Source of the DNA: Streptomyces smaragdinus
GTDB taxonomy: Bacteria > Actinomycetota > Actinomycetes > Streptomycetales > Streptomycetaceae
DNA: 64,000 nucleotides
Direction of reading: 5' to 3'
Assembly (NCBI RefSeq): GCF_009604385.1
Contig: NZ_WEGJ01000003.1
Coordinates: 186,001 to 250,000 of the forward strand
Shown: positions 8,440-16,429 of the stretch, piece after piece
Layout of the letters: the number at the start of each line of letters is the position of its first letter
Position numbering within the stretch: position 1 is the stretch's first letter
Notes under the pieces: model-generated
Told to the model about the DNA's origin: nothing
The model's input: only the letters and a program-made list of their open reading frames with translations
The model's database searches: none
Program-made: the position numbers and the translations under genes

Positions 8440-9444
8440 ATGACTCCCTCTCCGGCCCTTCCGGCTCAGGGCGAGGACGTGGCGATCAGCGTCCGGGGCC
8501 TCGTGAAACGTTTCGGCGGCGCTACTCCCGTCACCGCCCTGGACGGCGTCGATCTGACCGTCCGGCGCGGGACGGTGCTCGGTGTGCTCGGGCCCAACGG
8601 CGCGGGCAAGACGACGCTCGTCCGCATCCTGTCCACGCTGATCAGACCCGACGCCGGGACCGCCGTGGTAGGCGGGCTCGACGTGCTGCGCGACGCGCGC
8701 GACCTGCGGCGGCTGATCGGGCTGACGGGGCAGTACGCGGCGGTCGACGCCAAGCTGTCCGGGCTCGAGAACCTGTATCTGATCGCGCGGCTGCTGGACG
8801 TGCCGCGCAGGGCCGCCCGGGCGCGGGCCCGGGAGATGCTGGAGCGGTTCTCGCTGACCGAGGCGGGCAACCGGCCGGCCGGTACGTACTCCGGCGGTAT
8901 GCGGCGGCGGCTGGACCTGGCGGCGAGCATCGTCGGTGAGCCGGCGGTGCTGTTCCTCGACGAGCCGACGACGGGCCTCGATCCCCGGACCCGCAACGAG
9001 GTGTGGGACGAGGTGCGCCGGATGACCGGCAACGGGACGACGGTGCTGCTCACCACCCAGTACATGGAGGAGGCCGAGCGGCTCGCGGACGCCCTGGCCG
9101 TCGTCGACCGCGGCAAGGTGATCGCGGACGGGCCGGTGGAGGAGCTGCGGGCCCGGGTCGGCGGGAGCGTCCTGCGGGTGCAGCCGGCCGATCCGGCGGA
9201 CCTGCCCGCGATGCGGGCGGTGCTGTCCGGCGCGGTACGGGTGGCGCCGGACGAGGCCGGCGACGAGGGCATGCTGCGGATCCCCGTGCAGGGGGACGAC
9301 GACCTGACGGCGGTCGTCCGGCTCCTCGGCACCCACGGCTTCGCCCTGGCCCGGGTCGACACCCGCGAGCCCACGCTGGACGAGGTGTTCCTGACGCTGA
9401 CCGCCGGCGCGCCGGCCCCGGAGAGAGAGAAGGCGATGTCATGA
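8440..9444 (+). CDS. Daunorubicin-resistance (DrrA)-type ABC transporter ATPase
   Basis: A 334-residue ATPase. Walker A is GPNGAGKTT (about 51-59), the signature YSGGMRRRLDLA (about 149-160), Walker B LFLDEPTTGLD, and the switch His sits in LLTTQYMEEAERL. The C-terminal domain of about 90 residues with EPTLDEVFLTLT is typical of DrrA-type exporters of drugs or lipids. ATG 8440 was chosen because the alignable DrrA N-terminus begins there, although no good ribosome site is visible. The stop overlaps the permease start as ATGA. It could provide export or self-resistance for the neighbouring peptide cluster, but the sequence does not show the substrate. Confidence 0.92.
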   Translation: MTPSPALPAQGEDVAISVRGLVKRFGGATPVTALDGVDLTVRRGTVLGVLGPNGAGKTTLVRILSTLIRPDAGTAVVGGLDVLRDARDLRRLIGLTGQYAAVDAKLSGLENLYLIARLLDVPRRAARARAREMLERFSLTEAGNRPAGTYSGGMRRRLDLAASIVGEPAVLFLDEPTTGLDPRTRNEVWDEVRRMTGNGTTVLLTTQYMEEAERLADALAVVDRGKVIADGPVEELRARVGGSVLRVQPADPADLPAMRAVLSGAVRVAPDEAGDEGMLRIPVQGDDDLTAVVRLLGTHGFALARVDTREPTLDEVFLTLTAGAPAPEREKAMS

Positions 9445-10256
9445 GCAGCGCGGCGATCGGACTGACGGCCGGGGCGGGGCCCGTGCTGCGGCTGCGCCGG
9501 AGCACGGCGCATCTGCGGGCGCTTGTCCGGCGCGGGCTGCTGCAGATCAAGGCCGACCCCAACTCGCTCTTCGACGTGGTGCTGGCGCCGGTCATCTACA
9601 CCGTGCTGTTCGTGTACGTCTTCGGCGGGGCGATCTCCTCGAGCCGGGCCGAGTACGTGCAGTACGTGATGCCGGGGCTGATGGCGATGGTGGCGATCAA
9701 CGTCGCCATGACCGCCGGCGTCGGCGTCAACTCCGACTTCTCGACCGGCATGATGGACCGCTTCCGCACCCTGCCGATCAGCCGCTTCTCGGTGCTGGCC
9801 GCGCAGGTGCTGGTGGAGGCGGGCCGGATGGCCGTCACCATGGCGGTGCTGCTGGGCATGGGCTTCGCGCTGGGCCTTCGGGTGCCGGGCGGGGCGCTGG
9901 GGCTGGCGGGCGCGGCGGGGCTGACGATGCTGTTCGGGATGGCGCTGCTGTGGGTGTCGGTGCTGCTGGGGCTGACGCTGAACAGTCCGCAGGCGGTGCA
10001 GGGCATCGGGATGGTGGCGGTGCTGCCGCTGCAGTTCGGCAGCTCGATCTTCGCGCCGACCGGCACGATGCCGGGCTGGCTGCGGGCCTTCACCGACGTC
10101 AACCCGCTGTCGAACCTGGCCGACGCCTGCCGGGCGCTGGTCAACGGCGAGGGCGCGGTGGCCGCCCCGGCGCTGACGACGGTGGCGTGGGCCGCGGGGA
10201 TCGCCCTGGTGGTCGCGCCGCTGGCCGCGGTGCGGTTCGGGCGCGGCGACCGCTGA
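9441..10256 (+). CDS. DrrB-type ABC-2 permease
   Basis: A 271-residue integral membrane protein, translationally coupled to the ATPase (ATGA overlap). It shows six hydrophobic segments and ABC-2 family features: an amphipathic N-terminal helix, VMPGLMAMVAINVAMTAGVGV near 75-95, and the FRTLPISRF cytoplasmic loop near 108-116 that contacts the ATPase. Together the two proteins form a complete exporter. The organisation is that of DrrAB, which exports anthracyclines; related pairs export many antibiotics. Confidence 0.9.
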   Translation: MSSAAIGLTAGAGPVLRLRRSTAHLRALVRRGLLQIKADPNSLFDVVLAPVIYTVLFVYVFGGAISSSRAEYVQYVMPGLMAMVAINVAMTAGVGVNSDFSTGMMDRFRTLPISRFSVLAAQVLVEAGRMAVTMAVLLGMGFALGLRVPGGALGLAGAAGLTMLFGMALLWVSVLLGLTLNSPQAVQGIGMVAVLPLQFGSSIFAPTGTMPGWLRAFTDVNPLSNLADACRALVNGEGAVAAPALTTVAWAAGIALVVAPLAAVRFGRGDR

Positions 10257-10279
10257 TTTCAAGAGGACGTTGGGACGTG

Positions 10280-10306
10280 CCGGCCGGGTCGCGGTGACCC
10301 GGCCGG
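10280..10306 (+). terminator. Hairpin after the ABC transporter operon
   Basis: A perfect 11-bp stem: CCGGCCGGGTC (10280-10290) with GACCCGGCCGG (10296-10306), loop of five bases. It falls between the permease stop and the next start codon. Confidence 0.65.
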
Positions 10307-10330
10307 TGCACGACCGTGAGCGAGGACAGT

Positions 10331-11050
10331 GTGAGCGCAGTGGATCCGGCCGCGGTGTCCGCGGCACTCGAGGAGTTCATCACCGAGGACGACTTCGTCT
10401 GTCTGGGGGCCCGGGCGGCGCTGCGGCGCCACCGGGTCCTCCAGCATCATTACGGGGAGCTGGGCGGCGCGGAGTCCGTCGTACGGCATCTCGACGACCT
10501 GTACGCGTTCCTGGAGACGTTCGAGCCGAGCGCGCAGAGCTTCACGTCGTTCGTCGCGACCTTCGACGGGCCGGAGCCGGGGTCGGAGGAGGAGTTCGAG
10601 GCGGCGCTGTGGCGTCATCTGCAGGCCCTGCACGACCGGGACCGGCTGGCGTACGACTGGTGCGAGGACTACGACAGCGACCCGGCGTCGGCGAACTTCG
10701 GCTTTTCCGTGGCCGGGCACCCGTTCTTCGTGGTGGGGCTGAATCCGCGGGCGTCGCGGCCGAGCCGGCGGTTCGCGTATCCGGCGCTGGTCTTCAACTC
10801 GCACCGGCAGTTCAACGCGCTGGGCATCAACTTCTTCAAGCTGCGCATGAAGATACGCAAGCGGGAGAAGGCTTTCCACGGGGCGATGAACCCGAGCTTC
10901 ATCGCGTACAAGGACGAGGCCAGGCACTACGGCGGCCGGATGACGGAACGGGAGTGGGTCTGCCCGTTCTCCCCGAAGCCGGGGCCGGACGCGGCGACCT
11001 CGTCGGCCGAAACTCTTTCGCCTGACTCCGGCAGCACGAAACCGATCTGA
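10331..11050 (+). CDS. YqcI/YcgG-family protein
   Basis: A protein of 239 residues. Conserved features of the YqcI/YcgG family are clear: FGFSVAGHPFFVVGLNPRAS (about 124-143), the Arg-rich turn SRRFAYPALVFN, and FHGAMNPSFIAYKDEARHYG near 180-200. Proteins of this family are common in Bacillus and actinomycetes; some look like heme-binding or oxygenase-like enzymes, and a general function is not settled. I prefer the GTG at 10331 because GAGGA lies just upstream; a GTG at 10316 would add five residues but has no ribosome site. Confidence 0.8.
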   Translation: MSAVDPAAVSAALEEFITEDDFVCLGARAALRRHRVLQHHYGELGGAESVVRHLDDLYAFLETFEPSAQSFTSFVATFDGPEPGSEEEFEAALWRHLQALHDRDRLAYDWCEDYDSDPASANFGFSVAGHPFFVVGLNPRASRPSRRFAYPALVFNSHRQFNALGINFFKLRMKIRKREKAFHGAMNPSFIAYKDEARHYGGRMTEREWVCPFSPKPGPDAATSSAETLSPDSGSTKPI

Positions 11051-11074
11051 AATCGCGCAAAATCCGTCCGACAA

Positions 11075-11111
11075 GGGTTCAAAACCCGCTCTGGCTAGCC
11101 TCGTTCACGAG
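11075..11111 (+). promoter_or_regulatory. Palindromes in the promoter region of the first SARP gene
   Basis: Two short perfect inverted repeats lie upstream of the SARP start at 11143: GGGTT-CAA-AACCC (11075-11087) and CTCG-TTCA-CGAG (11100-11111). TAGCCT at 11096-11101 resembles a -10 hexamer. They are candidate regulator sites and no more than that. Confidence 0.35.
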
Positions 11112-11142
11112 AAACCAGGACAAACGGACGAGGTGCTGTCGC

Positions 11143-12960
11143 ATGGAGTTCCGCCTGCTCGGCCCCATCGAGGTCACCCATGAGGGGACCCCGGTCCCGT
11201 TGGCCGGGACAAAGATTCACACTGTGCTCGCCGCGCTGCTGCTCTCCCACGGGCACGTCGTCCCGGACGGCCGGCTGAGCGAGTTCCTCTGGCGGTGGGA
11301 CCCGCCGGCGACGATGAACGCGCAGCTGTACACGTACGTGTCACGGCTGCGGAAGAAGTTCGGCGACGTGGTCTCCATCGACCGCCGTCGCCCCGGCTAC
11401 GTGCTGGACTCCGACGACGCGTGGATCGACACCGTCGAGTACCACCGCCTCGACCGGCTGGGGCGCGAGGCGCTGGAGGCCCGGCACTTCGAGAAGGCGG
11501 GGGCGCTGCTGAAGGCGGCCCTCGAGCTGTGGCGGGGGGCTCCGCTGGCCAACGCCACGGAGTTCCTCGCCGAGGCGGAGACGCCCCGCTGGGAGGAGGC
11601 CCGGGTCACCACGCTGGTGGGCCGGATCGAGGCCGACCTGGCGCTCGGCCGGCACGCGGAGCTGGTGCCCGAGCTGACCCGCCTGGTCGCCGACCACCCC
11701 CTCAACGAGGGGCTGCGGGCCCAGCTGATGACGGCCCTGTACCGCAGCTCCCGGTCCGCGGACGCCCTGGCCGTGTACCGCGAGGGCTTCGTCATCCTCC
11801 GCGACGAGCTGGGCATCGAGCCCGGCCCCGCGCTGCGCGAGGCACACCGGCTGACGCTGGACAACGAGCGGCCGGGACCCTCCCCGCAGCCCCGCGGACG
11901 GACGGTGATCGGCAGCGGGAGCCTGGTCGGCCAGGGTTCGGCGCCGGCCATGCTGCCGCCGGACGTGGAGGACTTCACCGGGCACCCCCAGCAGCTCGCG
12001 GAGGTGGTGTACCGGCTGCGTGGCGCGTCGGCCGGGCGGCCGGACCGGGTGGTGATCACCGGGATGCCCGGCACCGGCAAGTCGGCGCTGGCGCTGCGCG
12101 CGGCGCATCTGCTGCGGCACCACTTCCCGGAGGGTCAGCTGTACGCCGACCTGACGGAGGAGGACGGCTCGCCGCGTGATCCGTACGAGGTGCTGGGGAC
12201 GTTCCTCGGCGTGCTGGGCATGTCCCGGCACACCCAGCCGGGGACCCTGTCCGGGCGGGCGCAGCTCTTCCGGGGGCTGGTCGCGGACCGGCGGATCCTG
12301 GTCCTGCTGGACAACGTGGCGGACGGCGCGCAGGCGGCGGCGCTGCTGCCGGCGGGCGACTCCTGCCGCACGCTGCTGACCGGGCGGACGGCGCCGGTCG
12401 TGGACGAGGGGACGCATCTTGTACGGCTGCACGTACTCTCCGCGCACGAGGCCCTGGCGCTCCTCGAGTCGGTCGCGGGCGCCGGCGCGGTCCGGCGGGA
12501 CCCGGCCGGCGCCGCGGCGCTGGTGGAGCTCTGCGACCACGCGCCGCTCGCGGTACGGATCTGCGGACTGCGGCTGGCGGCGGGGGAGTCGGTGGCGGCG
12601 CTGCTGGCGCGGCTGACGCCCGAGGAGCGGCGGCTGGACGCGCTGCGGTACGGGGAGCTGGACGTGCGCGCCGGGTTGCGGCGCGGGCACGCGGGGCTGG
12701 CGTCCGGGGCGCGGCGTACGCTGCGGCGGCTGGCGGCCCTGCCGGTGCCGGAGTTCTCCGTGTCGCGGGCGGCGCCGCTGCTGGGGCTGGACGCGCGGGA
12801 GGCCGAGGACGCGCTGGAGGTGCTGGCGGACGCGCGGCTGATCGACGTGGCGGGGCTGGGCGGGGACGAGCTGGTGTACCGGTTCGCGCCGCTGGTGCGG
12901 CTGTTCGCCCGGGAGCTGGCCGAGGCCCGGGGGGTCGCCCCGGACGCGCTCAGCACATGA
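11143..12960 (+). CDS. SARP-family transcriptional activator with NB-ARC ATPase domain
   Basis: A 605-residue AfsR-like regulator. Residues 1-95 form an OmpR-type winged helix (MEFRLLGPIEV start; NAQLYTYVSRLRKKFG recognition helix). Residues about 96-245 are the bacterial transcriptional activation domain (ELGIEPGPALREAHRLTL at its end). A P-loop NTPase follows with Walker A GMPGTGKSAL (about 306) and ILVLLDNV as Walker B. There is no TPR tail, so it is shorter than AfsR. SARPs bind direct repeats overlapping -35 regions and switch on secondary-metabolite genes. It sits at the left end of the cluster, convergent with the phosphopantetheinyl transferase gene (11-bp overlap), and likely controls the cluster. 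Confidence 0.92.
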   Translation: MEFRLLGPIEVTHEGTPVPLAGTKIHTVLAALLLSHGHVVPDGRLSEFLWRWDPPATMNAQLYTYVSRLRKKFGDVVSIDRRRPGYVLDSDDAWIDTVEYHRLDRLGREALEARHFEKAGALLKAALELWRGAPLANATEFLAEAETPRWEEARVTTLVGRIEADLALGRHAELVPELTRLVADHPLNEGLRAQLMTALYRSSRSADALAVYREGFVILRDELGIEPGPALREAHRLTLDNERPGPSPQPRGRTVIGSGSLVGQGSAPAMLPPDVEDFTGHPQQLAEVVYRLRGASAGRPDRVVITGMPGTGKSALALRAAHLLRHHFPEGQLYADLTEEDGSPRDPYEVLGTFLGVLGMSRHTQPGTLSGRAQLFRGLVADRRILVLLDNVADGAQAAALLPAGDSCRTLLTGRTAPVVDEGTHLVRLHVLSAHEALALLESVAGAGAVRRDPAGAAALVELCDHAPLAVRICGLRLAAGESVAALLARLTPEERRLDALRYGELDVRAGLRRGHAGLASGARRTLRRLAALPVPEFSVSRAAPLLGLDAREAEDALEVLADARLIDVAGLGGDELVYRFAPLVRLFARELAEARGVAPDALST

Positions 12961-13705
12961 CGAGGCGCCCCCGGGGCCGGCCGGGCTCGCGCGCCGTGGC
13001 GGCGGCGGCCACCCAGGGGCCGGGCAGCGGGACGTCGTGCACCGTCCACGGCTCCCGGCGCGGGCCGAACGCCAGGGTCACGGGCCCGTCCTCGTCGGGG
13101 CGGGTCTCCAGCCGGGCCAGGTCGGTGCAGAGCAGCCCCTGTCCGGCGCCCTTGACCACGGCCTCCTTGCGCGTCCAGCAGCGCAGGTAGCGCAGCGCCT
13201 GGCAGGGCCCGGGCGGCAGCTCCCGCACGTGGTCGTACTCGAACGGCGTGAGAACGACGTCCGCCAGCTCCACCACGTCGATCGGCCGCACCGTCTCCAC
13301 ATCGACGCCGACCCCGCCCCCCGCGCTCACCGCGAGCACGCCGATGCCGTCGGTACGGGCCAGGCTCAGGGACAGCGGCAGCGCGGGGCTCAGCAGCTCG
13401 GGCGGCCCCTGGCCGGGGGCGGCGGCGTCGGTGGCGCGCCGGCCGAGGAGGACGGTGCGTGGGTCCACGCCGAGGAGCCCGCCCACGGCCCGGCGGGTCC
13501 CGGCGCGGGTACGGGCCAGCGCGACGGCGTGCGACTCGTCGCGCAGACCCCGTACCCGGGCGAGGTCATCGTCCTGGAGCAGCAGGTCGTCGGGGCGGAG
13601 GGAGCCGCTGAGCGACCAGCTCCACACGTACACGTCGCCGCTGCGCCGCAGTTCGTCCACCGCGGCCGCTCCCGTGGCCGCCGGCTCACGCCGTACTGGT
13701 GTCAC
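12950..13705 (-). CDS. Sfp-type 4'-phosphopantetheinyl transferase
   Basis: A 251-residue enzyme that converts apo carrier proteins to the holo form by moving phosphopantetheine from CoA to the conserved serine. The magnesium-binding core GVGVDVE (about 131-137; D135, E137) and the WTRKEAVVKG segment (177-186; E181) are intact. The usual NLSHS motif is replaced by LSLSLARTDG, which is somewhat atypical. The GTG start lies inside the end of the membrane-protein gene (20-bp overlap), making it the last gene of an ENR/membrane-protein/PPTase operon. It should prime the seven NRPS T domains and the ACP encoded near 56.9 kb. Confidence 0.92.
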   Translation of the reverse strand: MTPVRREPAATGAAAVDELRRSGDVYVWSWSLSGSLRPDDLLLQDDDLARVRGLRDESHAVALARTRAGTRRAVGGLLGVDPRTVLLGRRATDAAAPGQGPPELLSPALPLSLSLARTDGIGVLAVSAGGGVGVDVETVRPIDVVELADVVLTPFEYDHVRELPPGPCQALRYLRCWTRKEAVVKGAGQGLLCTDLARLETRPDEDGPVTLAFGPRREPWTVHDVPLPGPWVAAAATAREPGRPRGRLVMC

Positions 13706-14276
13706 GCGTGCGCCTCCCGCCGGCCGCGTACCGGTGCCGCAGCGGTCCGGCGGCGAGCCAGATCACGGTCACCGCGGCCGTCTGCGCCGTCGTGTTCCAC
13801 AGGGCCGCAGTCCGGGCGCCGCCGTCGGACAGCAGCTGCATGAGCAGGGTGAAGGCGACGGCGATCCCGCTCGCGCCGGCGCAGCGCCGCCACATCTGCC
13901 ATTCGTGCCGCAGCCGTTCGGGCCCGCGCTCGGGCGGCCGGACCGGGGCAGGGCCGCCCGCGAACCGGTGGGCGAACCACACGTCCGCCCGGGCCACGAA
14001 GACCGGGCCGAAGGTAACGCTGACGCCCAGGTAGACGGCGGCCAGGCCGTGGGTGGCGCCCGCCGTGCCGCCGGAGGCGAGGTGCAGGGCGCAGAACGCG
14101 ACCAGACCGGCGTCGGCGAGCGGCACCCCCAGCAGCAGGGCGCCGCCCAGCCGGCGGGCACGCAGCGCGTACCGGGCGAGCAGGCCCGTCACCAGGAAGC
14201 CCCAGAAGGCGACTTCGCAGGCGACGACGGCCGACAGCATCGCCGTGTCGCCGCCCTGCGCCGCGAGGCCCGTCAC
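13686..14276 (-). CDS. Integral membrane protein of unknown function
   Basis: About 196 residues with five or six hydrophobic segments (for example VACEVAFWGFLVTGLLARYAL, LGGALLLGVPLADAGLVAFC, GLAAVYLGVSVTFGPVFV) and a basic loop before the last two. I do not recognise the family. The GTG start at 14276 overlaps the reductase stop as GTGA; an internal ATG at 14240 is an alternative. It is translationally coupled on both sides, to the enoyl reductase upstream and the PPTase downstream, so it probably belongs to the peptide pathway, perhaps in transport, immunity or lipid handling. That role is only inference from position. Confidence 0.7.
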   Translation of the reverse strand: MTGLAAQGGDTAMLSAVVACEVAFWGFLVTGLLARYALRARRLGGALLLGVPLADAGLVAFCALHLASGGTAGATHGLAAVYLGVSVTFGPVFVARADVWFAHRFAGGPAPVRPPERGPERLRHEWQMWRRCAGASGIAVAFTLLMQLLSDGGARTAALWNTTAQTAAVTVIWLAAGPLRHRYAAGGRRTRDTSTA

Positions 14277-15076
14277 GCGGCCGCTCCGCGCGCGCCGCCC
14301 CCGGGCCGGTCGCCGATCGCGTGGGCGCCGCCGTCGACGTGGATGATCTCGCCGGTCGTCGCGGAGAACCAGTCGGACAGCAGGGCCACACAGGCCCGCG
14401 CGACGGGCTCGAACCGCTCGCCGTCCCAGCCGAGGGGGGCGATCTTGTTCCACTCGTCGCTCACGTCGACGCCGTCCTCGAAGGCGATGTTCGACGCGGC
14501 GGTGGTACGCAGCGGCCCGGCGGCCACCAGATTGACCCGTACACCCTGCGCGCCGAGGTAGGAGGCGAGATAGCGGGAGCAGGACTCCAGGCCGGCCTTG
14601 GCGACGCCCATCCAGTCGTACTCCGCCCACGCCACCGAGGCGTCGTAGTCGAGCCCGACGACGGAGCTGCGCTCGGCGAGGATCGGCAGCACGCTGCGGG
14701 TGAGGGCCTGCAGCGAGTACGCGGACACCTGGAAGGCGTGCGCCGCCTCCTCCCACGTCGTGTGCACGAAGTTGCCGCCCAGCGCGCCGGCGGGGGCGTT
14801 GGCCACGCTGTGCAGCACGCCGTCGAGACGGTCGGTGTGCTCGCGCAGCCGCTCGGCGAGGGAGGCCAGTTGGGCGGCGTCCGTGACGTCGAGCTCCACC
14901 ACCGGGGGCGTCTCCGGCAGCCGCTTGGCCACCCGCTCGACCAGACTGAGCCGGCCGAACCCGGTGAGGATCACCCGGGCGCCCTGCTCCTGCGCCACCC
15001 GTGCGGTGTGGAACGCGATGGAGCTCGGGGTCAGCACCCCGGTGACGAGAATCGTCTTGCCCTTCAGCAGGTCCAT
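14273..15076 (-). CDS. InhA-like enoyl-[acyl-carrier-protein] reductase (FabI type)
   Basis: A 267-residue short-chain dehydrogenase-fold enzyme close in length and sequence style to mycobacterial InhA. The N-terminus has LKGKTILVTGVLTPSSIAFH with the FabI nucleotide-binding GxxxxxSIA pattern (about residues 10-20). GFGRLSLVERVAKRLP resembles InhA's region, and the catalytic Y-x(6)-K reads YDWMGVAKAG near 156-165. It reduces trans-2-enoyl-ACP with NADH. ATG 15076 has GGAG seven bases upstream. Within this cluster it may complete a dedicated acyl-chain pathway with KAS II, KAS III, HadA-like dehydratase and ACP. A second possibility is a resistant duplicate of the housekeeping target. Confidence 0.9.
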   Translation of the reverse strand: MDLLKGKTILVTGVLTPSSIAFHTARVAQEQGARVILTGFGRLSLVERVAKRLPETPPVVELDVTDAAQLASLAERLREHTDRLDGVLHSVANAPAGALGGNFVHTTWEEAAHAFQVSAYSLQALTRSVLPILAERSSVVGLDYDASVAWAEYDWMGVAKAGLESCSRYLASYLGAQGVRVNLVAAGPLRTTAASNIAFEDGVDVSDEWNKIAPLGWDGERFEPVARACVALLSDWFSATTGEIIHVDGGAHAIGDRPGGGARGAAA

Positions 15077-15180
15077 TTTTTCTCCATTCGGATTCCATAT
15101 TCGGCGGACCCGACCTTCCGCCGGCCGCCGGTCGCGCCCTAAGCTGCCGTAGAAACGCAAACAGCTATCGGAGGTCGGAA

Positions 15181-15390
15181 ATGCTGCTGGTCGTCGAGAT
15201 CGTCGCCGCTCTGTTCCTGGTCCAGGGAATCGCGCCGCTCATTCAGGAGGCGGCCGGGAAGGATCCCGAACAGAGTTTCTTCATCGTCAATTCCTTCGAC
15301 GACCAGCAGCCTTTCGCGAGCATTGTGCTGATCCTGCTGGGGGCGTGCATGCTGTACGGGACGGTGCGCACCCGCAGGCAGCGGAGCTGA
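15181..15390 (+). CDS. Small two-helix membrane protein
   Basis: A 69-residue protein with a clear ribosome site (GGAGG, nine bases before ATG). Two hydrophobic segments, MLLVVEIVAALFLVQGIAPL (1-20) and FASIVLILLGACMLYGTV (45-62), are separated by a polar, acidic loop, and the end is basic (RTRRQRS). I do not recognise a family. It is divergent from the enoyl reductase gene (gap of about 100 bp) and convergent with the thioesterase gene. Its placement inside the cluster suggests a cluster role; the sequence itself gives no function. Confidence 0.7.
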   Translation: MLLVVEIVAALFLVQGIAPLIQEAAGKDPEQSFFIVNSFDDQQPFASIVLILLGACMLYGTVRTRRQRS

Positions 15391-15413
15391 CGCCCGCGGG
15401 CCCGTCCGGGCGG

Positions 15414-16172
15414 TCACCGCAGGGTCTTCGCGACCACTTCGGCGATCGTCCGGACCACCGCGTCCTCGTGGTCGAGCAGATAGAAGTGGCCGCCGTCGAA
15501 CTCGTAGTGCTCGCAGCCGCCGGTGGTGAGTTCGCTCCAGGCCCCGACCTCCCTGGCCCGCTCGTCGTCCCGGCCGCGCAGTACGGCGACCGGGGCGGCG
15601 ATCTGTCCGGGGTCGGCGGGCAGATACGTTTCGATCAGCCGGTAGTCCGCCCGGATCACGGGCAGCAGCAGCTCGCGGAGCTCCGGTTCGCGCAGCGCGG
15701 CCTCGCTGACGGGGCTGAACTCCAGGATGGAGTCGACCAGCTCGTCGTCCGGCCGGGTGTGCATGTGGCCGGGTCTCTGGCGGTGCGGGGCGCCGCGCCC
15801 GGACACCACCAGCAGCCGGGGCCGCAGCCCCCGGGCCTCGCAGCGCTTCGCCACCTCGAAGGCGACGGAGGCGCCCATGCTGTGGCCGAAGAGCACCACG
15901 TCCCGGTCGAACAGCGGCCGGATCGCCTCGGTGACCCGGTCCGCCATCTCCGCCATCGTGGCGACCGGCTCCTCCACGAGCCGGTCCGCGTGCCCCGGGT
16001 ACTGCACCGGGTGGAACTCGACCTCCCGCGGCAGCAGCTCGTTCCAGCCGCGGTAGAAGCCCGCCGATCCGCCGGCGTGCGGCAGGCAGACGAGGTTGAC
16101 GGCCGCACCGGGCCGGGCCTCCCCGCAGCGCGTCCAGCCGCCCGGCGCACCGCGCGGACCGGCGGGCGGCAT
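15414..16172 (-). CDS. Type II thioesterase (GrsT-like editing enzyme)
   Basis: A 252-residue alpha/beta hydrolase. It has the type II thioesterase N-terminal mark LVCLPHAGGSAGFYRGW (about 27-43), nucleophile Ser98 in GHSMGAS, and the catalytic His in GGHFYLLD near the C-terminus. Such enzymes remove wrong acyl groups from stalled or mis-primed T domains. The start ATG overlaps the MbtH stop as ATGA, so it ends the NRPS operon. Confidence 0.93.
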   Translation of the reverse strand: MPPAGPRGAPGGWTRCGEARPGAAVNLVCLPHAGGSAGFYRGWNELLPREVEFHPVQYPGHADRLVEEPVATMAEMADRVTEAIRPLFDRDVVLFGHSMGASVAFEVAKRCEARGLRPRLLVVSGRGAPHRQRPGHMHTRPDDELVDSILEFSPVSEAALREPELRELLLPVIRADYRLIETYLPADPGQIAAPVAVLRGRDDERAREVGAWSELTTGGCEHYEFDGGHFYLLDHEDAVVRTIAEVVAKTLR

Positions 16173-16390
16173 CAGGCGTCAGCCCCGTTCATGGCCTCGA
16201 CGAGGCTGCGCGGACGCAGGTCGGTCCACTCGCGCTCGATGTAGTCCAGGGCCTCCTGCCGGGGACCGGGACCGAACATCTTCTCCCAGCCGGCCGGCAC
16301 CTCGGCGAAATCCGGCCACAGGGAGTGCTGTCCCTCGTCGTTCACCAGGACGAGGAAGGTGCCGTCGTTGTCGTCGAAAGGATTGGACAT
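16172..16390 (-). CDS. mbtH: MbtH-like protein
   Basis: A 72-residue protein with the invariant MbtH pattern: [10 protein letters not shown], then [19 protein letters not shown] (residues 17-35), [14 protein letters not shown]. It binds NRPS adenylation domains and is often needed for their folding and activity. It lies 39 bases after NRPS-C and is coupled to the thioesterase. It probably serves one or more of the seven A domains here. Confidence 0.95.
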   Translation of the reverse strand: MSNPFDDNDGTFLVLVNDEGQHSLWPDFAEVPAGWEKMFGPGPRQEALDYIEREWTDLRPRSLVEAMNGADA

Positions 16391-16429
16391 TCAGTTGATT
16401 CCCTTCAAGAGTCGATCAAGGTGAGCAAA

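Noticed and set aside
13686..15098. One long minus-strand gene of 470 codons
   Set aside because: Its first half reads antisense-like Arg/Gly-rich sequence in the frame overlapping the enoyl reductase gene. Only the part from the GTG at 14276 is a plausible membrane protein.
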